Assembly: GCA_015903945.1 (NCBI GenBank)
Contig: JABMDL010000002.1
Location: 105,689 to 169,688 of the forward strand
Length of the DNA: 64,000 nucleotides
Reading direction: 5' to 3'
Origin: Nitrospira sp.
GTDB taxonomy: Bacteria > Nitrospirota > Nitrospiria > Nitrospirales > Nitrospiraceae
Shown here piece by piece: positions 33,399 to 41,236 of the stretch. Under the pieces are notes generated by a model. It saw only the letters and a list, made by a program, of their open reading frames with translations, was not told the origin of the DNA and ran no database searches. The translations under genes and the position numbers were made by a program. How positions within the stretch are numbered: the first letter of the stretch is position 1; each line of letters starts with the position of its first letter.

Positions 33399-33468
33399 GT
33401 GCTGAGGACTGAGTGCTGAGGACTGAGTCTCAGCCAAACTCAGTCCTGAGTCCTCGGCCCTCAGTCCT
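33399..33468. repeat. Tandem and inverted CTGAG-rich repeat between the two helicase genes
   Basis: GTGCTGAGGACTGA occurs twice in tandem at 33399-33412 and 33413-33426. The following ACTCAGTCCTGAGTCC and CCTCAGTCC pair with these copies, so the spacer can fold into a strong hairpin. Its words resemble the element at 17778-17848. It fills nearly the whole 85-base gap, just before the start codon of the RecA1 gene on the minus strand. Confidence 0.7.
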
Positions 33469-33475
33469 ATACGGT

Positions 33476-35335
33476 TCACGGTAACTCCTCCAGCACGCCG
33501 CGGCGAATCAGGGCAATCGCTTTCGAGGCAGAGTCAGCCAGACCCGGATGTGTAGCGTGCAGCGTATGGATTTGTGACAGAAACTCCAAGGTTCTCGCCA
33601 GCAACCGATAGATATCGCCTTCCGCCATGGTGGTCAACCGGCACAGCCCAATCCAGGTGAGCGTCGGATCGGCGATCCAGCGTTCGGCGACCGCCGCGAT
33701 ATCGGCTCTGAGGAGCGGAGGATCTTCATACGGCGACAGGCTCTCCGCCAGCTTTCGCACCTGACCAAGGAGCGAGCTGAGTCCCGTGCTGATACGTGGA
33801 AAGGCGCCGGGACGGTCGTCGTCATGTGCGATGCTGGCCATGACCCCGGTGAGCAATGCCGGGTCCGCTCCGGCAAAAGCCTCGGCCCGGATCAGCTCAG
33901 TGATCAACAGCGAATGATCGATGCGGATCAGGCGTGCCCATTCCCCGTCTTCCGTGAGATGGGCGGAGGGTGTGAGATAGCCGAATTTCTGGAGCACCTC
34001 GACCCGTTCCTGGAACCGATGCCACAAGCTGGCCCTCAGGGCCTGGATGGATTTGATGTGGCGGTGTTGTTCTTGACGAAGGCGCGATGCCACCGCGACA
34101 TCTTTCTGGCACGCCGGACGCGACGTACAGGTTGGGCAGGGGAAGTCGCCCAGCGATTGGACGATCGCGTCGGGAAGCGGCTCGGATACTTTCGGTATCA
34201 AGATAGGCAGCGTCGGCAGCCTGGTCGGCAGTTCCGTCAGCTGGTAGTGCAGTTCGTCGAAGGAGGCCGCCGAACACCAGGGGAACGCGGAGGATTCGTC
34301 GCACTCGAAGACACGGTCGAAAACCTCCGCAACGGTTGCCGCGGGACATTCTGTCACCGCACCGTCGGGCCGGAGGACGGAAATCATCGGATTCCGTTGG
34401 CCCTTGCTCCGGTATTGGCGCAGGACGATCCCCCGGCCCCGCGTGAGTCCTACCACTCGTCCCGGGGTCATGAAATGAAACCTGGCGGTCAGTTCGGGCG
34501 ATTCTTGTTGTTTGACCTGCTGGCGATGGGGCCGTTGCCTGCGGGCCTGGTCGAAGGTCTGCCATTGCGTGATCCAGTCCGTGCAGACACGAGGCCCGAA
34601 GGGTTCCATCTGCACATGGAGGGCGTCCAGTTTGCGCTCCAACAGTTCGGCCCGTTGGTTGAGCTGGAATTGGGCAAAGCTCTTGGCCAGGATCGCGTGA
34701 ATTTGTTCATGCGGATGGGCTTTTAACAGATTGAGCACCATGGGATACGTAATCGTAAATTGGCTGTCGATGGATTCCGGGTGGCCCGTCAGTCCCTTGG
34801 TCAGGACGCCGAGATCGATGTAGGGGGAGGGCGTGATCACGGCGAATCCCACCTGATCTTTTCCCCGACGGCCGGCACGGCCTGCAATCTGCTGCACTTC
34901 GCCGATGGTGAGATCCGTGAAGTCACGCGCCTTACGGATGCTGGATTGGGTGATCACCACGGTGCGCGCGGGAAAGTCCACGCCGGCGGCCAAGGTTGTG
35001 GTGGCAAACACGGCGTCAAGACACCCCTGGCGCATGAGTTCTTCGATCGCGATCTTCCAGGAGGGGAGATGGCCGGCATGATGCGCGGCCACGCCGATGC
35101 GCCGTACCGTGGGAATGAGCGGATGCTCCGCTACGCTGGGGTAATTCGCGATCACCCGATCGAGCGCTGCGGCGATGACCTCCTGCCGCGCGGGCGGAAG
35201 CACGATGTCGGCGACGTCGAACGACTCCATCGCTTCGTCACAGGCCCGGCGCGAAGTGAGAAATACGATGGCGGGGGTCAGATGCTTCTGGCGAAGGGCG
35301 GTAATCAGGTCAACCGGATGAATCGACGGCGGCAT
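33476..35335 (-). CDS. Ski2-like helicase, C-terminal half (RecA2 plus C-terminal domains)
   Basis: The 619-residue protein begins directly at RecA2: LTPAIVFLTSRRACDEAMES (motif IV), VFATTTLAAGVDFPARTVVI (motif V) and QQIAGRAGRRGKDQVG (motif VI). A long helical, winged-helix and ratchet-like region follows (KAHPHEQIHAILAKSFAQF onwards), then FPCPTCTSRPACQKD with three Cys, and a DSHCT-like end (GDIYRLLARTLEFLSQIHTL). There is no P-loop or motif II, so it cannot hydrolyse ATP alone; the missing half is encoded just downstream. Its first 26 bases overlap the 3' end of glgC, implying the same transcript. Confidence 0.85.
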   Translation of the reverse strand: MPPSIHPVDLITALRQKHLTPAIVFLTSRRACDEAMESFDVADIVLPPARQEVIAAALDRVIANYPSVAEHPLIPTVRRIGVAAHHAGHLPSWKIAIEELMRQGCLDAVFATTTLAAGVDFPARTVVITQSSIRKARDFTDLTIGEVQQIAGRAGRRGKDQVGFAVITPSPYIDLGVLTKGLTGHPESIDSQFTITYPMVLNLLKAHPHEQIHAILAKSFAQFQLNQRAELLERKLDALHVQMEPFGPRVCTDWITQWQTFDQARRQRPHRQQVKQQESPELTARFHFMTPGRVVGLTRGRGIVLRQYRSKGQRNPMISVLRPDGAVTECPAATVAEVFDRVFECDESSAFPWCSAASFDELHYQLTELPTRLPTLPILIPKVSEPLPDAIVQSLGDFPCPTCTSRPACQKDVAVASRLRQEQHRHIKSIQALRASLWHRFQERVEVLQKFGYLTPSAHLTEDGEWARLIRIDHSLLITELIRAEAFAGADPALLTGVMASIAHDDDRPGAFPRISTGLSSLLGQVRKLAESLSPYEDPPLLRADIAAVAERWIADPTLTWIGLCRLTTMAEGDIYRLLARTLEFLSQIHTLHATHPGLADSASKAIALIRRGVLEELP

Positions 35336-36548
35336 GCAATTTCATTCCCTTTGAAATCACGACAAGACCCGAATCCGTCACGGTGAATTTCCGGGCATCT
35401 TCGTCCCGGTTGTAGCCGATTTCTGTGTACGGAGGAATCGTCACGTCTTTGTCGATGATGGCCCGCCGGATGCGGCTGTGTGCGCCAATGTTCACGTTTT
35501 CCATCACGATTGATTCACGGACATCAGCATGGTCCAGGACGCGCACGTTCGGCGAGAGCACTGAATTCTGAACGCGCGCGCCGGATACGATGCAGCCGCC
35601 GCAGACGATCGAGTCGAGCGCCACGCCCATGCGGCCACCTTCATAGTCCTGCGCGAAGACAAACTTGGCCGGAGGAAATTGCCCTTGGTACGTGCGGATC
35701 GGCCACTCAGGGTCGTAGAGGTTGAATTGCGGATCGACGGCGACCAGATCCATGTTGGCTTCCCAATAGGCGTCGAGGGTACCGATGTCTCGCCAGTATT
35801 GGACGGCTTTCTTGTTCGCGTCTTGAAACTTGAATGCATACACGCGCCCCTGCTCAATCATCTTCGGGATAATGTTCTTGCCGAAGTCGTGGGCACCGAC
35901 GTTCTGGGCATCGGCCATCAGGTGTTCTCGGATCGCCTGTGTGCGGAATAGGTAGATGCCCATGGAGACGAAGGCGTGCGCCGGATCATGCGGGAGCGCA
36001 GTCGGCTGCTCAGGTTTTTCATCGAATCGGACGATGCGATAGTCTTCATCTACGGAGATGACGCCGAATCGGGAGGCGTCTTGAATCGGGATGTCGATGG
36101 CACCGACTACGGCGTCGGCCTGTTTGGCGATCAGCCAATAGTACATCTCGGCGTAGTTCATCTTATAGATATGGTCCCCCGCCAAAATCAGGAGAAGCTC
36201 GGGCTGTTCGCTGTCGATCAAGAACATATTCTGGTAGACCGCGTCGGCGGTGCCTTTATACCAATCTTCACTGATGCGTTGCTGCGGCGGGACCGACGCG
36301 ATGAATTCGCCCAGCTCGGCATTCAACACGTTCCATCCGACTCTGATATGCCGGTCGAGTGAATGGGATTTGTATTGGATCAGGACCGCGATCTTGCGGA
36401 GCCCTGAGTTCAAACAATTACTCAGGGTAAAATCGATGATCCGGTATTTCCCCCCGAACGGCACGGCGGGCTTGGCGCGCTGCTCGGTCAAGGGAAACAG
36501 TCGCTCGCCTTTGCCGCCGGCAAGGACCATCGTGAAGATATCCTTCAT
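35310..36548 (-). CDS. glgC: Glucose-1-phosphate adenylyltransferase
   Basis: About 412 residues from ATG 36548; it makes ADP-glucose, the committed step of glycogen synthesis. Seen: VLAGGKGERLFPLTEQRAKPAVPFGG split across the nucleotide-binding site, LPQ-type loop region (VPPQQRISEDWYKGTADAVYQN), ILAGDHIYKMNY, and the C-terminal left-handed helix (SGARVQNSVLSPNVRVLDHADV and IRRAIIDKDVTIPPYTEIG). Regulatory Arg/Lys residues lie in the N-terminal RAKPAVP. An upstream in-frame extension to 36719 is unlikely. The stop overlaps the helicase gene by 26 bases. The debranching enzyme for the same polymer is encoded at 17.9-19.9 kb. Confidence 0.94.
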   Translation of the reverse strand: MKDIFTMVLAGGKGERLFPLTEQRAKPAVPFGGKYRIIDFTLSNCLNSGLRKIAVLIQYKSHSLDRHIRVGWNVLNAELGEFIASVPPQQRISEDWYKGTADAVYQNMFLIDSEQPELLLILAGDHIYKMNYAEMYYWLIAKQADAVVGAIDIPIQDASRFGVISVDEDYRIVRFDEKPEQPTALPHDPAHAFVSMGIYLFRTQAIREHLMADAQNVGAHDFGKNIIPKMIEQGRVYAFKFQDANKKAVQYWRDIGTLDAYWEANMDLVAVDPQFNLYDPEWPIRTYQGQFPPAKFVFAQDYEGGRMGVALDSIVCGGCIVSGARVQNSVLSPNVRVLDHADVRESIVMENVNIGAHSRIRRAIIDKDVTIPPYTEIGYNRDEDARKFTVTDSGLVVISKGMKLHAAVDSSG

Positions 36549-36677
36549 ATTGCCGGATTCTAGCAGGACCGTGCTCAAATAGAAAGAAAGGGGATCGTTG
36601 ACTTCCAGCCGTCTGCGGATAATACTAGCTTCACAACCGCACGGTGTCTCCCCCCGGCACCGGGAAAAGGAGTGAGT

Positions 36678-36980
36678 ATGAAACGCGATGTCGTCGTCGC
36701 CGCTCTTCAAGACAATCATCGTCCCACAACCAAAATTTCGGCTGCCAAACGGGCGGGCTCATCCAACGACATGGCTTGGCGTCTGGAGCGGTTGGAAGGG
36801 CAGCTGCAGAAACTTTCAGAGTTGGTGCGAGAGCACGCCGAAGATATGGATCGCCTGGTGCGGATTGTCGCGGAAGATCGGGATGTGATTCGCCGACAGC
36901 TGCTCCGCAAACATCATGAGAAAGTGCGGGTCAGAAAGCATTTGCGGGAAAGCGCCTCCGGAAACGGGCTGGACAGCTGA
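36678..36980 (+). CDS. Short charged coiled-coil protein, unknown function
   Basis: A 100-residue protein from ATG 36678, with AAGGAG five bases before it. The middle (WRLERLEGQLQKLSELVREH, then DMDRLVRIVAEDRDVIRRQL) is a clear amphipathic coiled coil, followed by a basic tail (HHEKVRVRKHLRES). There are no Cys, no signal and no membrane segment. I recognise no family. It is divergent from glgC, 129 bases away, and followed by a possible hairpin at 36989-37007. Confidence 0.65.
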   Translation: MKRDVVVAALQDNHRPTTKISAAKRAGSSNDMAWRLERLEGQLQKLSELVREHAEDMDRLVRIVAEDRDVIRRQLLRKHHEKVRVRKHLRESASGNGLDS

Positions 36981-36988
36981 TTTCCTCA

Positions 36989-37007
36989 CAGACCGTATCC
37001 CGGTCTG
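36989..37007 (+). terminator. Possible hairpin terminator after the coiled-coil gene
   Basis: CAGACCG and CGGTCTG form a 7-base perfect stem around a 5-base loop, eight bases after the stop codon. The bases that follow (GTCTTCGAGTCTT) are only moderately T-rich, so termination strength is uncertain. Confidence 0.35.
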
Positions 37008-37094
37008 GTCTTCGAGTCTTACCGTGACGGTTTCTCTTGCCGACGGGTCGTTCCCTTATAGCATCCTCGATATCAGATAGAAGGCTATCCACAT

Positions 37095-37910
37095 ATGAAA
37101 ACACATGACATGACTCTCCCTCATCCGCTCCGTACGCTCGTGGCCGCGCTGTGTCTCTTGGTCATGGGGACAGGGGGAGCGCGGTTGGCCTGGTCCGAGG
37201 TGCTTCCGCCTCTCCAACTGGTTCAAGTGCCCTACGAAGCACCACCGGCCAGTCAGGAGGCACCGGATGTCTCCGTTCCTCCCAATACGAATCCGCTGAG
37301 CCCTGAGGAGTTGACCCGTGCCGAGGCGCTCCTGCCCTTATTGGAAGGCAAGCAGGAGTTTTGGGCGATGGGGGAGTTTGTGCATTTAGGAGAACCGTCA
37401 GTACCGGCTTTGGTCAAGGCTCTGACGATGCCGAGTCCACGTATCCGGTACAACGCCATTGAAACCATGTCGATGATGAAAGCCGTGTCAGCCGTTCCGG
37501 CCCTGGTGGATACGGCCAAGGACGCGAACGAGATTCCCCGCGTGCGCGAACATGCCTTGCGGGTCGCCATTCGTCTCGACCCATTAAAGACACCGGAGGC
37601 GATTCAGGCGATGGCGACCGATACCAATGCATCCATTCGAAAGGCCGCCGCATTTGAGTCCCGGTATGTGCGGCAGAAATCAGTCATTCCCATCCTGATA
37701 TCGCTTGTCACCGACGAAGAACGGTTTGTCGCCTTATCGGCCGTGCATTCGCTGTGGATTTTGACTCGCCATGAAACGGAATTTCACGATTGGGATAGCT
37801 CGACGAAACAGGATCGCATGGCCTGGGTCAGTGAATGGGTTGAGTGGTGGAACGACTATAAAGATGCGTTCGAGATCCCGGAACCGCCTCGGCCTAAGCG
37901 TAAATCGTAA
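37095..37910 (+). CDS. Exported HEAT-repeat protein
   Basis: The 271-residue product has a signal peptide (LRTLVAALCLLVMGTGGARLAWS). After a Pro-rich linker the mature protein is a run of HEAT-like helical pairs: GEFVHLGEPSVPALVKALTM, RIRYNAIETMSMMKAVSAVP, RVREHALRVAIRLDPLKTPE, SIRKAAAFESRYVRQKSVIP and RFVALSAVHSLWILTRHE. Such solenoids bind proteins or, in lyases, chromophores. No enzyme motif is seen. It probably acts in the periplasm as a scaffold. The peptide deformylase gene follows 105 bases later. Confidence 0.8.
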   Translation: MKTHDMTLPHPLRTLVAALCLLVMGTGGARLAWSEVLPPLQLVQVPYEAPPASQEAPDVSVPPNTNPLSPEELTRAEALLPLLEGKQEFWAMGEFVHLGEPSVPALVKALTMPSPRIRYNAIETMSMMKAVSAVPALVDTAKDANEIPRVREHALRVAIRLDPLKTPEAIQAMATDTNASIRKAAAFESRYVRQKSVIPILISLVTDEERFVALSAVHSLWILTRHETEFHDWDSSTKQDRMAWVSEWVEWWNDYKDAFEIPEPPRPKRKS

Positions 37911-38015
37911 AGGGCTTCGGGGGTACGGAGTCCGGAGTTGCGGCCCGGAAGATTCTTGTGTTAGGAATATCTCGTCGCCGTTGAACTGACAAGAACACGA
38001 TTTGGGTCTCTGGCT

Positions 38016-38540
38016 ATGTTGAAAATCGCCAAGCTCGGCAATCCAATTCTTCGCAAGATCGCGGCCCCTATTGATCCGCGCGAGATCAAGTCGTTGGAGG
38101 TGCAGGGCTTGATTGATGAGATGTTTGAAGTCATGTACGACGAGCCGGGGATCGGCCTGGCGGCTCCACAAGTGTCCCGCTCGATTCAATTGGTGGTGAT
38201 GGGTTGCAAGGATGAAGGGGGCTTTCCGGAAACCGTTCTTATCAATCCCGCAATCGTCTATTACGGCCCGGAACAGGCGGAAAGCTGGGAAGGCTGTCTC
38301 AGTGTGGATGGATTGAGGGGGAAAGTCACCAGACCCTCGGTGGTGCGAGTGAAGGGGTTGGACCGAAAAGGTAAGCCGCTCGATATTGAAGCGACCGGCC
38401 TGTTTGCCGTCTGCATTCAGCACGAGCTCGATCACCTGATCGGGAAGCTCTTCCTCGATCGCATGACAGACATGTCCACCCTGACGCAGCTCCATGAATT
38501 TCAGCAGTACTGGCAAAAAGAGCCGACAAGCGTCATCTAA
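38016..38540 (+). CDS. def: Peptide deformylase
   Basis: A 174-residue type 1 deformylase that removes the formyl group from nascent protein N-termini. All three motifs are intact: GIGLAAPQVS (motif 1), EGCLSV (motif 2, with the Cys metal ligand) and QHELDHLIGKLFLDRM (motif 3, HExxH-type ligands His and His with catalytic Glu). Length is normal. No fmt gene is adjacent, although the two are often together. The ABC exporter gene starts 26 bases after its stop. Confidence 0.96.
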   Translation: MLKIAKLGNPILRKIAAPIDPREIKSLEVQGLIDEMFEVMYDEPGIGLAAPQVSRSIQLVVMGCKDEGGFPETVLINPAIVYYGPEQAESWEGCLSVDGLRGKVTRPSVVRVKGLDRKGKPLDIEATGLFAVCIQHELDHLIGKLFLDRMTDMSTLTQLHEFQQYWQKEPTSVI

Positions 38541-38565
38541 TCCCCATCATCTTCGTAGACCTCTC

Positions 38566-40290
38566 GTGAAAACGCTGTTTCGTGTCTTGCGCTATCTCCG
38601 GCCCCATCGTGGGCTTGCCCTGACAACGCTGCTCTGTGCGGCGTGCGCGACGGCGATGGAACTGGTCCCTCCCTGGGTCATCAAACTCATCATCGACGAC
38701 GTCATTCAGGCCAAAGACATGGCCCTGCTTCCCTGGATCTTGGGTCTGCTCGTCGGGGCCTATGTCCTGAAAAACCTATTTGCCTCGTTCAGAATCCGGC
38801 TCAACAATCAACTGGAACAAACGGTGGTGCACGATTTGCGGCGGCAGATCTTTTCCGCCCTGCAACGGTTATCCCTCAGCTACTTCGAGAATCGTTCGAC
38901 CGGCGAGATCATGTCGCGCGTGACGAACGACACCGAGCACGTCGAACGAATCTTTATCGACGGACTCGAAGGCGCCATGACGGCGTCGCTGACGCTGATC
39001 GGTATTACGATCCTGCTGTTCATGCTGAACTGGAAAATGGCGGCACTTTCGCTCCTCCCTATTCCCTTATTGATGATCTCCGCGAGCTGGTTCACCTCGA
39101 CCGTGCACGGGTATTACCATCAGATACGAAAGCATTCCGCCGAACTCAACGGCTACTTGCAGGACGCGTTGTCCGGTATCAGGGAGACGATGGGGTTCAT
39201 GCGCCAGTCCTATGAACAAGCTCGATTCGACCGATTGAGCCGCAGCTATAGCGATTCGAATCTCAAAGCGATGTTCCTGTGGTCGGTCTATTCACCGGGG
39301 ATGATCTTGCTTGGCAGCCTCGGAACCGTCTTGATTCTTTGGTATGGTGCCGGTGAAGTGGTGGACGGTCGGCTCACACTGGGAGAGCTGGTTCTCTTTT
39401 TGTCGTATCTGGCGTTGTTCTACGTGCCGATCAATCAAATTCACTCGGTGAATCACATGTTGCAACATGCCCTGGCGGCAAGCGAGCGGGTGTTCGATGT
39501 GCTGGACGCCACACCTGACGTCGCTGACCGGCCGGGCGTTATGCCTCCGCGTCACCCTGGGCCTGGCGCGGTTCGATTCGAGCAGGTGGCCTTTCACTAT
39601 CGCTCCGATGTACCGGTCATCAAGAATGTGTCCGTGTCGATTGCGGCAGGCGAGCATGTGGCATTGGTGGGACCGAGCGGAGCAGGGAAGAGCACATTGC
39701 TCAAGTTGCTCATGCGCTTCTATGACGTGACTGGGGGTGCCATCTCGATCGACGGAGACGACCTTCGTGATCTGCCGCTGGCCTACGTTCGTCGGCAGAT
39801 CGGGTTTGTGCAACAGGAGCCGTTCTTGTTCAACGGAACCGTGCGGGACAATATCCTTTACGGCGATCTTGATGCCGGTCAAGAACGGATTGACACGGCT
39901 GCGCGCGCCGCGCGGGCGCACGAGTTCATTGCGGCGCTTCCGGAAGGGTACGAGACCTGGATCGGCGAACGGGGCGTCAAACTGTCAGTCGGACAGAAAC
40001 AGCGCGTATCGATTGCACGGGTGTTGTTGAAAGATCCGCCCATCGTGGTCTTCGACGAAGCGACATCCAATATCGACACGGAAACAGAGGTGAAGATTCG
40101 TGAAGCCTTGACCGAGCTCACCAGAGGACGCACCACGTTCATCATTGCGCATCGGCTGTCTACGCTCCACGATGTCGACCGGATACTCGTCATCGACGGC
40201 GGCCGATTGGTCGAGGATGGCCGGCATGACGATCTTCTTCGTCGTGGAGGGGTTTACGCAGGTCTCTATGACGCGCAGTTCCAGGCCTAG
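38566..40290 (+). CDS. MsbA-like ABC exporter (fused membrane and ATPase domains)
   Basis: About 574 residues from GTG 38566. Six membrane helices (about 20-310) include LALTTLLCAACATAMELVP, LLPWILGLLVGAYVLKNLFA and GITILLFMLNWKMAALSLLP. The ATPase has Walker A VGPSGAGKSTLLKLLM, Q-loop FVQQEPFLF, signature LSVGQKQRVSIARVLL and Walker B PIVVFDEATSNID, with the H-loop in IIAHRLSTL. It acts as a homodimer or heterodimer to flip lipids or export hydrophobic compounds. The signature reads LSVGQ in place of LSGGQ. A start at 38494 overlapping def is unlikely. Confidence 0.9.
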   Translation: MKTLFRVLRYLRPHRGLALTTLLCAACATAMELVPPWVIKLIIDDVIQAKDMALLPWILGLLVGAYVLKNLFASFRIRLNNQLEQTVVHDLRRQIFSALQRLSLSYFENRSTGEIMSRVTNDTEHVERIFIDGLEGAMTASLTLIGITILLFMLNWKMAALSLLPIPLLMISASWFTSTVHGYYHQIRKHSAELNGYLQDALSGIRETMGFMRQSYEQARFDRLSRSYSDSNLKAMFLWSVYSPGMILLGSLGTVLILWYGAGEVVDGRLTLGELVLFLSYLALFYVPINQIHSVNHMLQHALAASERVFDVLDATPDVADRPGVMPPRHPGPGAVRFEQVAFHYRSDVPVIKNVSVSIAAGEHVALVGPSGAGKSTLLKLLMRFYDVTGGAISIDGDDLRDLPLAYVRRQIGFVQQEPFLFNGTVRDNILYGDLDAGQERIDTAARAARAHEFIAALPEGYETWIGERGVKLSVGQKQRVSIARVLLKDPPIVVFDEATSNIDTETEVKIREALTELTRGRTTFIIAHRLSTLHDVDRILVIDGGRLVEDGRHDDLLRRGGVYAGLYDAQFQA

Positions 40291-40380
40291 CGTCGAGCAC
40301 GGGAAGGGAGCGTGCGGCGGTTGCGGTTGCAATTCGGAGCTCGCTATACTCCCACGGATAGGTGAGAGACTGGGAATGGC

Positions 40381-40575
40381 ATGGTGTTGATTTACGAGAG
40401 CGATCCGCTGGATGATGAACATGCGCGCGGGCGGTTCTACCACGTCTGCGGAGGGCGGATCGATCGTACGCCCTTGAACGTGCCGGCACCCGATCAGCCA
40501 TACGAATGTCAGCAATGCGGAATTGATCTCGAAGCCGAAGACTTTTTTACGGCGCTGCAGAAAGGATCGGTGTAG
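40381..40575 (+). CDS. Small zinc-ribbon-like protein
   Basis: A 64-residue product with Cys in RFYHVCGGRIDR and a CxxC pair in YECQQCGIDLEAEDFF, a layout that could bind one zinc with the nearby His. No known family is assigned. It starts six bases before the ATG of the following mini-gene is reached after its stop, so the two are probably co-transcribed. The surrounding genes are the ABC exporter upstream and a second Cys-rich small protein downstream. Confidence 0.6.
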   Translation: MVLIYESDPLDDEHARGRFYHVCGGRIDRTPLNVPAPDQPYECQQCGIDLEAEDFFTALQKGSV

Positions 40576-40580
40576 GACAC

Positions 40581-40790
40581 ATGGCCGGGAGCACGGGAAG
40601 AAAAACCGTCGGGGTTTCGCGAGGTCTGATGATGCTGTGTGAGACCTGTTATGCCCATGTCGTCAATGACCAGCTTCCTGATGCAAAGAACTTCGTGGCC
40701 GATTTCGAAACACTGCTGGATAGAATTTGCCCGGGCTGCACAGACATCAACCGCCCCCTCATCGACGACATGGCCGGGAGCGGGGAGTAG
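40581..40790 (+). CDS. Small Cys-rich protein with two CxxC pairs
   Basis: The 69-residue protein starts five bases after the previous stop codon. It has CETCYAHVVND and CPGCTDINRP, two CxxC pairs about 40 residues apart, suggesting a four-Cys zinc site. The helix between them (AKNFVADFETLLDRI) looks structural. No family is recognised. Pairing with the preceding zinc-ribbon-like protein hints at a joint role, for example as adaptor or nucleic-acid-binding factors; this is inference only. Confidence 0.55.
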   Translation: MAGSTGRKTVGVSRGLMMLCETCYAHVVNDQLPDAKNFVADFETLLDRICPGCTDINRPLIDDMAGSGE

Positions 40791-40829
40791 CCCCTCTGCT
40801 ATGGCGAGCGCCCTCGCCCGGCCCAGTCG

Positions 40830-41135
40830 TTACACCACTTGCTCGCAAGGAAGAACGAATACATGGAGGGGGAACGTGTCCTCTGCCTGTTGCCGCATAT
40901 GTTCCACGCGGTACCGCGTGAGTCCTTCAATCACGCGGTAGGCCATCTGTTCAGGTATCGCGGCGAGGATCAACCGGTTGGCGCCTGCTGACAGGGAAAA
41001 ATGAAGGGTTGGGCCTGTTTCCCCTCTACCTGAAACATTGTGCAGTTCTGTAAATGCCGTCACTTCGTATTCTTTCATCAGCGCATGGATCTGTTCCGCC
41101 ATCGACTCGCGAAACACGATCATCAGCATTTTCAT
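40830..41135 (-). CDS. PII-like signalling protein
   Basis: The 101-residue product starts at ATG 41135, with AAGGAG eight bases before it. It begins MKMLMIVFRESMAEQIHALM and continues with VTAFTELHNVSGRGETGP, LILAAIPEQMAYRVIEGLTRY and FPLHVFVLPCEQVV, a ferredoxin-like alpha/beta layout close to PII-like trimers. The T-loop and the Tyr51 region of GlnB are not conserved, so it is unlikely to be a classical nitrogen regulator. It lies just downstream of the P450 gene on the same strand, 101 bases away. Confidence 0.65.
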   Translation of the reverse strand: MKMLMIVFRESMAEQIHALMKEYEVTAFTELHNVSGRGETGPTLHFSLSAGANRLILAAIPEQMAYRVIEGLTRYRVEHMRQQAEDTFPLHVFVLPCEQVV

Positions 41136-41236
41136 TGAACGCGCTCCTTGCTTATGTGAACCGGAACCCACGACCTGACTTCGTGCTCCGTACATACGGG
41201 AGAGGGACGGAAAAGACAAGGGGATTGCCGGGTGAA

